Virus record (IMG/VR): IMGVR_UViG_3300025151_000091
Location: 1 to 41,828 of that record
Reading direction: 5' to 3' (one strand)
Source of the DNA: a virus
DNA: 41,828 nt
Of this stretch, positions 25,259 to 33,151 are shown piece by piece. The stretch's first letter is position 1. Each line of letters begins with the position of its first letter. The position numbers were made by a program, and so were the translations under genes. The notes under the pieces were generated by a model, which was given only the letters and a program-made list of their open reading frames with translations, was not told the DNA's origin and searched no databases.

Positions 25259-25272
25259 CGAAAGGAGAAACG

Positions 25273-25854
25273 ATGGACTTGACTAAACTGATGGAAGAAG
25301 ACCTCAGCCCGAATAAAAATTCGGTCGAGAGTCTGAATCAAAGCGGACTAAAATCCGTGGCAACTGTAGCGAAGAAGATTAGAGACAAAGAAGAACTTAT
25401 TTCTGATCTTGAGGAAAAACTATCCGCTGAGAAAAAAGCTTTGCTAAAACTAACCGATGAGGATTTACCTGGGATGTTTATCGAGCTTGGACTAAGTAAA
25501 CTGGAGTTAGACGATGGCTCAACTGTGGAAGTCAAGCAGACTTACGGCGCGTCAATCAAGGTAGATAACAGACCGGCGGCTTACGATTGGCTTCGAGACA
25601 ATGACTACGACGACATCATCAAAAATACTGTGGCTTGTAATTTTGGCAAGGGTGAAGATGAAAACGCAAAACAGTTTGCAGAATTTGCGTTGAAGCATGG
25701 CTTCGATGCCCAAACTAAAACAGAAGTCCATCCACAAACACTTCGTGCTTTTATCAAAGAACGTGTTGAGGCCGGTGACGAGTTCCCGATGGAGCTTTTT
25801 GGCGCATGGGTAGGACAACGCGCAACAATCAAACGTAAAAAGGGGAGTAACTAA
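25273..25854 (+). CDS. Conserved phage replication-operon protein (193 aa)
   Basis: ATG follows AAAGGAGAAACG. Residues 25-60 are a coiled-coil-like helix (KKIRDKEELISDLEEKLSAE). Then come LPGMFIELGLSKLELDDGST and VEVKQTYGASIKV, a helix with CNFGKGEDENAKQF, and VHPQTLRAFIKERVEAGDEF before a basic tail. I recall homologues at the start of replication operons in many podoviruses, annotated only as unknown. Its place upstream of an SSB-like protein suggests a DNA-metabolism role. It overlaps the next start by one base. Confidence 0.65.
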   Translation: MDLTKLMEEDLSPNKNSVESLNQSGLKSVATVAKKIRDKEELISDLEEKLSAEKKALLKLTDEDLPGMFIELGLSKLELDDGSTVEVKQTYGASIKVDNRPAAYDWLRDNDYDDIIKNTVACNFGKGEDENAKQFAEFALKHGFDAQTKTEVHPQTLRAFIKERVEAGDEFPMELFGAWVGQRATIKRKKGSN

Positions 25855-26636
25855 TGGCGACAAAAACCGCTGTAGCAAAGAAAAAAGAACAAAACCTTAC
25901 AGTTTTCGATTCGTCAATTTTTGAGGAGGATGCCGGTAAGGGTTTAGAGAATGTAGGTCAAGAAGATCTGGCACTGCCTTTTGTTAAAGTCCTGTCAGGT
26001 AACGATCCCGTGCTCGACGAAAATGAGGAAGCCCGAAAAGGGGACATTTATAACACTGTTACGGGTCGTATCTACAAAGGCAAAACTGGAATAAGAGTTA
26101 TTCCATGTGCGTATCAAAGACGTTTTATTCAATGGGCTCCTCGTGGTTCTGGCACTGGCGCACCTAGTGCTATCTACACACCACAAGACGAGCGCCCAAA
26201 GACCGAACGCTCTGCGGAGGATAACAAAGAGTATGTGGTTGGCGGTAGCGGCGAATACATCGAAGAGACGCATCAACATTTTGTATTGGTTCTAAATGAT
26301 GATGGTTCTATTGAGACAGCCCTGATTGCCATGAAATCCACTCAGTTGAAGAAATCGCGCAAGTGGAATTCAATGATGGCAAGCCGCGTTATGCAAGGTC
26401 AGTACGGAACCTTTACTCCGCCGAGATATAGTCACATTTACACCTTGAAAACGATCCAAGAGGAAAACTCTAAAGGCTCGTGGCACGGCTGGGAAATGGC
26501 ACTTGAGGGGCAGATTGAGGATGCCGCAATGTATCAGCAAGCAAAGAAGTTTTCTGAGGATATTACGGCGGGTGACGTTGTAGTCAAACACGACAATGGA
26601 GAGGGTGATTCTAACGGAGATCAAATACCGTTTTAA
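25854..26636 (+). CDS. Putative single-stranded DNA-binding protein (260 aa)
   Basis: The core contains LALPFVKVLSGNDPVL, GDIYNTVTGRIYKGKTGIRV and PCAYQRRFIQWAPRG, then FVLVLNDDGSIETALIAMKS, a beta-rich OB-like stretch. The end is acidic and finishes GDQIPF, close to the bacterial SSB tail DDIPF that recruits replication proteins. I recall this family in phages, sometimes annotated as SSB. It lies between a conserved unknown and the primase. The family call is from memory; the SSB tail is seen. Confidence 0.55.
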   Translation: MATKTAVAKKKEQNLTVFDSSIFEEDAGKGLENVGQEDLALPFVKVLSGNDPVLDENEEARKGDIYNTVTGRIYKGKTGIRVIPCAYQRRFIQWAPRGSGTGAPSAIYTPQDERPKTERSAEDNKEYVVGGSGEYIEETHQHFVLVLNDDGSIETALIAMKSTQLKKSRKWNSMMASRVMQGQYGTFTPPRYSHIYTLKTIQEENSKGSWHGWEMALEGQIEDAAMYQQAKKFSEDITAGDVVVKHDNGEGDSNGDQIPF

Positions 26637-26644
26637 TCATTCTG

Positions 26645-26662
26645 GGGCGGGGAAACCCGCCC
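26645..26662 (+). other. Strong GC hairpin with GAAA tetraloop
   Basis: GGGCGGG and CCCGCCC pair perfectly around GAAA. It lies in the 45-base gap between the SSB-like gene and the primase gene and is followed by TTCC, not a T run, so it is probably not a normal terminator. A GNRA loop on a GC stem suggests an mRNA-stability or processing element. Confidence 0.75.
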
Positions 26663-26681
26663 TTCCAACGTGGGAGATTAT

Positions 26682-28217
26682 ATGTCAGTTGAGAAGTTTG
26701 CGGTTATTTTTGAGGGTCTCAAGTCCGCTCACGGCTATTTTCAAATAGAAAAACAAAAAGCTAATGGGAAACAGGCGGGTAAGGCGGGGGTCATTCATAA
26801 AGAACCTACCTTGGCTTTATTCGAAGAGCACCTTGAAGGGAAGGGCAAGGGTTTAGGTATAATACCCATTAACGAAACAGATTCATGTAAGTGGGGTTGT
26901 ATTGATATCGACCAGTACCCGCTCGATCATGCGGCGCTCATTAAAAAAATACGGGGACTTGAGCTTCCCTTGGTTGTCTGCCGGTCTAAATCTGGTGGAG
27001 CGCATTGCTTCTTGTTTAGCAAAGAGTGGGTTTCGGCAAAAGATATGCAAAAAGCTCTTAAAAACATGTCGGCGGCGCTAGGCTATGGCGAGAGCGAAAT
27101 CTTTCCCAAACAAATAAAACTACACTTAGATCGTGGGGATGTAGGTAATTTTTTAAACTTACCTTACTACAATAGCGAAGAAGGTCTACGCTACGCTTTT
27201 TTGGACGATGCTACTTCTGCTACCTTGGAAGAGTTCATCGAACTCTACGACAAGTATGTAAAAAGCCCTGATGAAATACAGCATTTGCAAGTGCCAGAGA
27301 TTAAAGAAACAAAGCTCTTGGCAGACGGACCACCGTGCTTACAGATATTAAGTAGACAAAAGATTTCGGAGGGTGGACGGAACAACGGTTTGTTCAACAT
27401 GGGGGTTTATCTCAGAAAAGCACATCCTGACTCTTGGGAATCAGAAATTCTTAAATACAATCAAGAATATTTTCAGCCCTCATTGCCTTTAGCTGAGGTT
27501 AATATAGTGGCTAAACAACTAAATAGAAAAGATTATGCGTACAAGTGTAACGATGCTCCTATTAACGCTCATTGTAACAAGGATTTGTGTAGGACAAGAA
27601 AGCATGGGATTGGCGCGGCAGTTGCTGGAGCCACTATTGCAAACCTTAGAAAATATAACTCCACCCCACCCATTTGGTTTATGGATGTGAATGGTGAACC
27701 GTTAGAGTTAGATACGGACGGTTTGATGAGCCAAGCTTCGTTTCAAAAGGCTTGCCTTGAGCAACTTAACTTTATGCCCCGTTCGATGAAGCGTCAGAAC
27801 TGGGAAGGTCGTGTCAGTGGTTTGCTCTCTGAGATGAAAGAAAACGATGGCGCGATTATTGAGGTGTCTAAAGATGTTACGTCATCCGGTCAATTTTACG
27901 ATTACCTTGAAGAGTTTTGTACGAACATGCAACAGGCTCAAGACAAAGAAGAAATCTTATTGCGTCGGCCTTGGTCTGATGAGGAAAACAGTCTCACGTT
28001 TTTCCGGCTTAAAGATTTTGAGGATTATTTAAAGAAAAACAAGTTTTTTGAATTTAAACGAAATAAGATAGGAAAATACTTGCGTGACATTCAAGGTGAA
28101 AACACTGTTATGAAAATTAAAGGCAGAGCCGTTAGAGTCTGGAAAATACCTAGCTTTGATAGCTCTGACGTAGAAATAAATATCCCATCATTCAAATCAA
28201 AGGAGTCTCCGTTTTGA
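26682..28217 (+). CDS. Archaeo-eukaryotic-type primase/primase-polymerase (511 aa)
   Basis: ATG at 26682 follows GGGAGA; an upstream GTG (26670) is less likely. The catalytic domain has the two acids in WGCIDIDQYP (D75, D77), the conserved SKSGGAHCF (H108), and HLDRGDVGNFLNLPYY near 150-163. These are the signatures of archaeo-eukaryotic primases of the kind found in TOTE-type and phage proteins. Around residues 280-310 KCNDAPINAHCNKDLCRTRK gives a probable Cys/His metal site. The C-terminal part is helical and ends in a winged-helix-like segment. It should prime replication and perhaps replace a DnaG-type enzyme. Confidence 0.8.
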   Translation: MSVEKFAVIFEGLKSAHGYFQIEKQKANGKQAGKAGVIHKEPTLALFEEHLEGKGKGLGIIPINETDSCKWGCIDIDQYPLDHAALIKKIRGLELPLVVCRSKSGGAHCFLFSKEWVSAKDMQKALKNMSAALGYGESEIFPKQIKLHLDRGDVGNFLNLPYYNSEEGLRYAFLDDATSATLEEFIELYDKYVKSPDEIQHLQVPEIKETKLLADGPPCLQILSRQKISEGGRNNGLFNMGVYLRKAHPDSWESEILKYNQEYFQPSLPLAEVNIVAKQLNRKDYAYKCNDAPINAHCNKDLCRTRKHGIGAAVAGATIANLRKYNSTPPIWFMDVNGEPLELDTDGLMSQASFQKACLEQLNFMPRSMKRQNWEGRVSGLLSEMKENDGAIIEVSKDVTSSGQFYDYLEEFCTNMQQAQDKEEILLRRPWSDEENSLTFFRLKDFEDYLKKNKFFEFKRNKIGKYLRDIQGENTVMKIKGRAVRVWKIPSFDSSDVEINIPSFKSKESPF

Positions 28218-28408
28218 GCGATTTAGACTACGACAAAAGGGCGAAAGACATGTACCAAATGCACGTCAATGAGTATCGAACTCTGACCGCAATTGGTAAG
28301 CGGTATGGCCTGACTAAAGAGCGCGTTCGACAGATCGTGAACAAATACAAAGAAGGATTGGTTGATGTACAGGATATTCGGACCTCCGGGGACAGGGAAG
28401 ACCACTAA
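28214..28408 (+). CDS. Sigma-region-4-like helix-turn-helix protein, TTG start (64 aa)
   Basis: A TTG at 28214 overlaps the primase stop (TTGA), with AGGAG ten bases upstream. Residues 20-45 read RTLTAIGKRYGLTKERVRQI, the classic HTH of sigma factor region 4, then VNKYKEG. There is no region 2, so it cannot act as a full sigma factor by itself. The last 44 bases overlap the helicase gene in another frame. It may bind DNA or RNA polymerase as a small transcription regulator. Confidence 0.65.
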   Translation: MSDLDYDKRAKDMYQMHVNEYRTLTAIGKRYGLTKERVRQIVNKYKEGLVDVQDIRTSGDREDH

Positions 28409-29882
28409 ATTATTGAACATGGTGGATAAGGCTCTTGAGGACGGAATCCATCCGAATGAAATAGCTTTTTTAGCTTTTACGCGCAAGGCCGCAAATGAAG
28501 CAAAAGAACGTGCATCTAATAGATTTAATTTAGATCCGAAAACAGATCTAACTTATTTCAGAACGTTGCACAGTCTTGCGTTAGCTCAGACTTCAATTAA
28601 GTTTGAGAATATCATGAGCGAACAACACTACAAGGAGTTGAGTCAGTCGATTGGCATCACGCTTAACGGAACACGGTCCACGGCTCTAGATGACGACCTT
28701 CCCACAGCCTCTAGCAAAAAAGACCCTATCTTAGGGTTAATTAATTTGGCCCGTCTCAAAAAAACATCCTTGCGAGAGGAATATAATAAAAGCTCTGTTG
28801 AGCTACCTTGGAATACCATCGATTACGTTGACCGTGCCTTTTCTGATTACAAAAAAAATATGGGCCTTTATGACTTTACCGACATGCTTGAGATGTTCAT
28901 CGCGGAAAGTGATAAGTGTTGCCCACAATTTAAACTTACCTTTTTGGACGAAGCACAAGACTTGTCTCCGTTGCAATGGGACATTGCACACATCTTGGAT
29001 AAAAACTCAGAGCGTATGTACTGCGCGGGTGACGATGACCAAGCTATTTATCGTTGGGCGGGGGCTGATGTGAATCAATTTATTATGCTTGAAGGTGGCT
29101 CAGAAACTTTAGAGCAATCGTATCGAATTCCCAGTTCCGTTCACAGCGTGGCAGAGAACGTGGCGAAGAGAATTCATCGTCGATTCCCTAAAACCTACCT
29201 GCCCCGCGAAGAAAAAGGTTTGGTGGAACGAATAAACACTATCGATGCGCTAGACTTTTCTTCAGGCAATTGGCTAATACTGTCTCAAGCCGGATACCAT
29301 TTACAGGCCGTAGCCTCCGATCTGAAATCAAATGGGTACTTGTTTAATTACAAAGGACACCGTTCGATTGGAGAAAAGCTATCTGAGGCGGTAAACGGTT
29401 GGGAACGGTTAAGAAAAGGAAAAGAAGTATCGGGGGCCGTGGCTAAAAAGATTTACAGTTACATGTCGTCGGGTAAACACGTTCAACGTGGCTTTAAAAA
29501 ATTACCGGCACTGGACGAAGCCGACTTTGTGACAATGGATCAACTCGCCGATAACCACGGACTATTGGCTAATAAAAACATGATCTGGTCCGAAGCCATG
29601 GATAAAATACCCGAGACCGAACGGGCCTATATCACAGCATTACTGCGACGTGGGGAGAAGTTTAATGCAGAGCCTCGCATCACAGCGTCCACGATTCACG
29701 GCTCAAAGGGTGGAGAAGCGGACAACGTTGTACTGCTCACGGACCTGAGTCCTGCGGCTGAAAATGAAATGCGTATTAATCCCGATGACATGCATCGGGT
29801 TTTTTACGTTGGCGTAACTAGAGCTAGAAAAAACTTATACATTGTGGACCCTGACGACTTAGGAAGGAGTTATAACTTATGA
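28365..29882 (+). CDS. UvrD/Rep-like superfamily 1 helicase (505 aa)
   Basis: Motif I is GPPGTGKTT at residue 6, motif Ia LAFTRKAANEA near 37, motif II LDEAQD near 194, motif III GDDDQAIYRWAGAD near 222, motif IV LEQSYRIPSSV, motif V ASTIHGSKGGEADNV and motif VI VFYVGVTRARKNLYIV. The helicase is short for UvrD, with reduced 1B/2B inserts, as usual in phage. It may unwind forks or act in repair. ATG at 28365 is chosen because the alternative TTG just upstream is weaker; it ends in ATGA overlap with the next gene. Confidence 0.9.
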   Translation: MYRIFGPPGTGKTTKLLNMVDKALEDGIHPNEIAFLAFTRKAANEAKERASNRFNLDPKTDLTYFRTLHSLALAQTSIKFENIMSEQHYKELSQSIGITLNGTRSTALDDDLPTASSKKDPILGLINLARLKKTSLREEYNKSSVELPWNTIDYVDRAFSDYKKNMGLYDFTDMLEMFIAESDKCCPQFKLTFLDEAQDLSPLQWDIAHILDKNSERMYCAGDDDQAIYRWAGADVNQFIMLEGGSETLEQSYRIPSSVHSVAENVAKRIHRRFPKTYLPREEKGLVERINTIDALDFSSGNWLILSQAGYHLQAVASDLKSNGYLFNYKGHRSIGEKLSEAVNGWERLRKGKEVSGAVAKKIYSYMSSGKHVQRGFKKLPALDEADFVTMDQLADNHGLLANKNMIWSEAMDKIPETERAYITALLRRGEKFNAEPRITASTIHGSKGGEADNVVLLTDLSPAAENEMRINPDDMHRVFYVGVTRARKNLYIVDPDDLGRSYNL

Positions 29883-30052
29883 AATGTTGGCATTGCAATC
29901 ATGAATTAATTTGGGGCGGCGATATTGACATGGATGAAGAAGATGAAAATTTTTCTATAGAAACAAATTTGAGTTGCCCCCAATGCGGCACGTTTGTCTT
30001 AGTTTATTTACCAAAAAAGTATACTGAAGAAAAGGAAGAAAATGCAAAGTAA
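29879..30052 (+). CDS. Small zinc-ribbon protein (57 aa)
   Basis: Two knuckles, CWHC at residues 3-6 and CPQC near 33-36, with an acidic loop (DMDEEDE) between them. ATG overlaps the helicase stop as ATGA and follows AAGGAG. The protein ends in a Lys/Glu tail. No family is recognised; a metal-binding partner of replication or transcription proteins is plausible. Confidence 0.65.
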   Translation: MKCWHCNHELIWGGDIDMDEEDENFSIETNLSCPQCGTFVLVYLPKKYTEEKEENAK

Positions 30053-30251
30053 TAATTATCATGTAGATTACAGCGAGTTTTATTTAAAGGCTCAAAAAGA
30101 ATTTAAAAACATAGAGAAAGCCGTAAACAAAAAGGATTACCAACAAGCAGAAAAACATGCCTTGACTGCAATGGTGGAGATGAAGTTGCTTTGGAATAGC
30201 CTTCAAATATTAAAAGATAAACATAAGGAGCTTTGGAAAAATGCCGGATAG
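30042..30251 (+). CDS. Small helical protein (69 aa)
   Basis: It overlaps the zinc-ribbon gene by 11 bases and starts after AAGGAAGAAA. The whole protein is predicted to be helical with charged heptads (KEFKNIEKAVNKKDYQQAEK, LWNSLQILKDKHKELWK), possibly a two-helix hairpin. It has no Cys and no membrane span. Function not recognised. Confidence 0.55.
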   Translation: MQSNNYHVDYSEFYLKAQKEFKNIEKAVNKKDYQQAEKHALTAMVEMKLLWNSLQILKDKHKELWKNAG

Positions 30252-30534
30252 AACTGATTTACTAATGCAAGCCAATCAGTTAATCAAAGGTGATCGAGCG
30301 AAAGATTATGGTGACGCTTACGAAAATCACGATAGAATAGCTGTAGGATGGGATGTAATAGCAAAATCAGCGATCAATAATCATGGGAGAATTACAGCAT
30401 CACACGTTGCTCTTATGATGGATTGGGTAAAGACAGCACGTCTTTTAAACACGATAGACCACGAAGACTCGTGGATCGACAAGGCTGGCTACACAGCCCT
30501 TGGAGGGGAATTCTCCCCAAAGGACAAAAAGTAA
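30241..30534 (+). CDS. DUF6378-like protein (97 aa)
   Basis: The sequence GDRAKDYGDAYENHDRIAVG, then ASHVALMMDWVKTARLLNT and HEDSWIDKAGYTALGGE follows the pattern I know for DUF6378, a small domain common in phage genomes near nucleotide and replication genes. Aspartate, asparagine and histidine positions look conserved, but no reaction has been established for the family. It overlaps the preceding gene by 11 bases. Confidence 0.65.
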   Translation: MPDRTDLLMQANQLIKGDRAKDYGDAYENHDRIAVGWDVIAKSAINNHGRITASHVALMMDWVKTARLLNTIDHEDSWIDKAGYTALGGEFSPKDKK

Positions 30535-30546
30535 AGAGAGGTTTTT

Positions 30547-32445
30547 ATGGCGGGAAACTTGCAAATGGCTATGTTTACTCCAAAGAGCGAGTGGGTTCCA
30601 CCGATGGAGTTGCCCGATATAACGTCCGCAAAAAAAATTGCTATCGACGTAGAGACAAGAGATCCCGACATCAAAACTAATGGCGCGGGTTGGGCCACTG
30701 GAAACGGAGAGGTTGTAGGCTATGCCGTAGCCGTAGATGGATGGTCAGGTTATATCCCGATTAGGCATCTTGGCGGAGGCAATCTTGATGAAAAGGTTGT
30801 AAATAAATGGCTCAAAAAAGTTTTTGAGTGCCCCGCCGATAAAATTATGCACAACGCTCAGTATGATGCGGGGTGGTTAAAACGGATGGGTTTTAAATTA
30901 GAGGGGCGAATCATCGACACGATGTTAATCGCGTCCTTGTTAGATGAAAATCGCTACAGCTACAGTTTGAACGCTTTGTCTTATGACTTACTTGGTAAAA
31001 CTAAATCAGAGAAAGGTTTAGTCGAGGCCGCCAGAAGTTTCGGCGTTGATCCAAAAGCTGAGATGTGGAAACTCCCCGCGATGCACGTTGGTGCTTACGG
31101 TGAGGCTGATGCCGAACTCGCTCTCGAATTGTGGAATTACTTCAGCGTTCAACTTGGCAAAGAAGACCTCTGGGGGATTGCTGACCTCGAACTGGATCTT
31201 CTCCCATGTCTCATCGAGATGACTTGGCGCGGAGTCAGAGTCGATCAAGATCGGGTTGAGAAAACTAGGAACAGTCTTGTCAAACGCGAACGGCAAGTCA
31301 TGAAAGAGATTAAGAAGATTGCGGGACGTGACGTTGAAATCTGGGCGGCGCAATCGCTTGTGAAAGCTTTCGACAAAGTCGGACTCCGATATCCAAAGAC
31401 CGAAAAGGGCGCACCTAGCTTCACTAAGCTTTTCCTCCAAGAGAACAAGCACCCGCTCGCGCAACTCATCGTCGAGGCTAGGAACCTGAATAAGACCACC
31501 GGCACTTTCCTCAACACAATCATGAAACACTGCCACGCTGATGGCCGAATACATAGTCACATCAACCAAATCCGATCCGATGATGGAGGGACGGTATCCG
31601 GTCGCTTGAGCATGAATAACCCCAACTTGCAACAAATACCCGCAAGAGACCCTGAACTTGGGCCCATGATTCGATCATTGTTTTTACCCGAAGAGGGAGA
31701 GCAATGGGCGGCAATAGACTTCTCGCAACAGGAACCACGGATCTTGGTCCACTATGCTCACGTTTATGGGGAGAGCCGTAATTTGCCTTTGGAAGGTGCG
31801 TCAGATTTTGTAGAAGCATACAATGAAGATCCTAACACAGACTTCCATACAATGGTGGCTGAGATGGCTAACATTCCAAGGAAGCAAGCCAAAGTAATTA
31901 ATTTGGGAATGATGTACGGCATGGGGGTCGGCAAGCTATCAGAGCAGTTAGACATTTCGATGGATGACGCAAAAGAATTAATTGGTCAGTATCACAAACG
32001 AGTGCCCTTTGTTAAAGGTTTAATGAACGGCGTGATGAATCGATTAAACGAAAAAGCCTCGTCAGGTTCTATCCGTTCAATATTAGGTCGTAAATGTCGA
32101 TTTGACCGGTGGGAGCCGGACACCTTTGCCATGAACAAGGCGTTGCCTTACCAAGAGGCCGTTCAAGAATACGGAGCCACCACGAGGCTTAAACGCGCTT
32201 ACACATACAAAGCCTTAAATCGTTTAATCCAAGCCTCAGCGGCGGATATGACAAAGCAAGCGATGGTTAATCTTTACAAAGAGGGCCTAGTCCCCTTGAC
32301 GCAGATTCATGATGAAATTGCAATGTCAGTAAAAGATAAAGAGCAAGCGAAATATATTGCTGATATAATGACTAACGCAGTACCTTTGCAAGTCCCAAAT
32401 AAGTGCGATATTGAAATCGGGCCTAGTTGGGGTGAGGCAAAGTAA
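30547..32445 (+). CDS. Family A DNA polymerase with 3'-5' exonuclease (632 aa)
   Basis: The exonuclease has DVE (D34, E36), NAQYD (N103, D107) and YGEAD (Y184, D188). The polymerase has motif A DFSQQEPR (D391), motif B RKQAKVINLGMMYGMG (R445 to G460) and motif C QIHDEIA (D589, E590). The residue equivalent to E. coli Pol I Phe762 is Leu453. No 5'-3' exonuclease domain is present, and size is typical for podovirus PolA. ATG follows AGAGAGG. It is the main replicative polymerase by context and ends the operon before a strong terminator. Confidence 0.95.
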   Translation: MAGNLQMAMFTPKSEWVPPMELPDITSAKKIAIDVETRDPDIKTNGAGWATGNGEVVGYAVAVDGWSGYIPIRHLGGGNLDEKVVNKWLKKVFECPADKIMHNAQYDAGWLKRMGFKLEGRIIDTMLIASLLDENRYSYSLNALSYDLLGKTKSEKGLVEAARSFGVDPKAEMWKLPAMHVGAYGEADAELALELWNYFSVQLGKEDLWGIADLELDLLPCLIEMTWRGVRVDQDRVEKTRNSLVKRERQVMKEIKKIAGRDVEIWAAQSLVKAFDKVGLRYPKTEKGAPSFTKLFLQENKHPLAQLIVEARNLNKTTGTFLNTIMKHCHADGRIHSHINQIRSDDGGTVSGRLSMNNPNLQQIPARDPELGPMIRSLFLPEEGEQWAAIDFSQQEPRILVHYAHVYGESRNLPLEGASDFVEAYNEDPNTDFHTMVAEMANIPRKQAKVINLGMMYGMGVGKLSEQLDISMDDAKELIGQYHKRVPFVKGLMNGVMNRLNEKASSGSIRSILGRKCRFDRWEPDTFAMNKALPYQEAVQEYGATTRLKRAYTYKALNRLIQASAADMTKQAMVNLYKEGLVPLTQIHDEIAMSVKDKEQAKYIADIMTNAVPLQVPNKCDIEIGPSWGEAK

Positions 32446-32473
32446 CTGTCACTTACTCCTCTGTTTAGTTTTG

Positions 32474-32499
32474 GCCCCGATTCGTTCGGGGCTTTTTTT
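32474..32499 (+). terminator. Rho-independent terminator after DNA polymerase
   Basis: GCCCCGA and TCGGGGC pair perfectly around a five-base loop, followed by seven T. It closes the replication operon. Confidence 0.93.
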
Positions 32500-32500
32500 C

Positions 32501-32529
32501 TTGCGTAATCTTATATATTCGCATATACT
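32501..32529 (+). promoter_or_regulatory. Probable sigma70-like promoter for the ribbon-helix-helix gene
   Basis: TTGCGT at 32501 and TATACT at 32524 with a 17-bp spacer, directly after the polymerase terminator. The -35 is weak, the -10 good; the next gene is otherwise cut off from transcription. Confidence 0.55.
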
Positions 32530-32557
32530 CCCATGTAAACATAAAGAAAGTAATGCT

Positions 32558-32728
32558 ATGGATACCAATAAATGGAAAAGCGTTTTAGTGCCAAGAGAAA
32601 TTTACCTTGTAATCAAGGAGATGTCTAAGGCAGAGGGCCGGACAATCAGTGGTCAACTGCGCGTTATCTTTGATGATTTTGTTCAGAAGTACAAACCTCG
32701 TGACGAGGATGACCGGTTTGATAATTAA
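32558..32728 (+). CDS. Ribbon-helix-helix-like DNA-binding protein (56 aa)
   Basis: ATG at 32558 is preferred over upstream in-frame starts since it follows the terminator and promoter. The N-terminal KSVLVPREIYLVIKEMSKAE and ISGQLRVIFDDFVQKY give strand-helix-helix as in CopG/Arc repressors. Only about 56 residues, ending in an acidic tail. It could regulate its own promoter or the neighbouring divergent units. The family call is by pattern. Confidence 0.55.
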   Translation: MDTNKWKSVLVPREIYLVIKEMSKAEGRTISGQLRVIFDDFVQKYKPRDEDDRFDN

Positions 32729-32821
32729 ACAAGGCACACGCTGAAGTTGAAGTGCTGTAAAATATGCGATACAATTATTTCGTGCATTACGAATCTTTTT
32801 TCATAATGTTCTCCGTGTGAA

Positions 32822-32858
32822 AGCCCTTGGTTGTTTCCCCCGACCGAGGGCTTTTTTT
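32822..32858 (+). terminator. Rho-independent terminator
   Basis: AGCCCTTGGT and ACCGAGGGCT pair with one G-T wobble around an 11-base loop and are followed by seven T. It ends the ribbon-helix-helix transcript. The preceding 90 bases contain AATATGCGATACAATTAT, similar in part to the leader motif of the right-arm cassettes, but no gene. Confidence 0.85.
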
Positions 32859-32875
32859 ATAAAGGTAAAAAAACC

Positions 32876-33151
32876 ATGATAGATATAGATGAGCTAAGTG
32901 TAGATGGCCCTGTCGAAAAACCCGCTAAAGAGTTTATAGATGGGCTCATTGCCAAGAAACCACGGGACACGGCCCCTGAATGGATCAAGTGCAACATAAG
33001 TATTAAGAGGGCAGACTTAGTCAGATGGCTAGAACAAAAAGACGGCGATTGGATAAACGTACAAGTTTGTGAATCTAAGTCAGGAAAGTGGTATGCTGAG
33101 GTGGACAATTGGCAACCAAAGAAAGCGTCCAATGATAAAGGATATAGATGA
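32876..33151 (+). CDS. Unknown small protein (91 aa)
   Basis: ATG at 32876 follows AAAGGT 12 bases downstream of the terminator T run; an earlier in-frame start would cross the terminator. The protein reads MIDIDELSVDGPVEKPAKEF, then WIKCNISIKRADLVRWLEQK and WINVQVCESKSGKWYAEVDN, a small alpha/beta layout with two Cys. No family is recognised. It overlaps the next gene. Confidence 0.6.
   Translation: MIDIDELSVDGPVEKPAKEFIDGLIAKKPRDTAPEWIKCNISIKRADLVRWLEQKDGDWINVQVCESKSGKWYAEVDNWQPKKASNDKGYR

Noticed and set aside
26645-26662. GC hairpin as rho-independent terminator
   Set aside because: No T run follows; transcription must continue into the primase gene, which has no promoter of its own.
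31018-31635. A 205-codon open frame on the minus strand
   Set aside because: It lies wholly inside the DNA polymerase gene, whose motifs continue through it, has no ribosome site, and its product has no recognisable pattern.
32411-32557. Long N-terminal extension of the ribbon-helix-helix gene
   Set aside because: The extension would run across the polymerase gene end, a strong terminator and a promoter.
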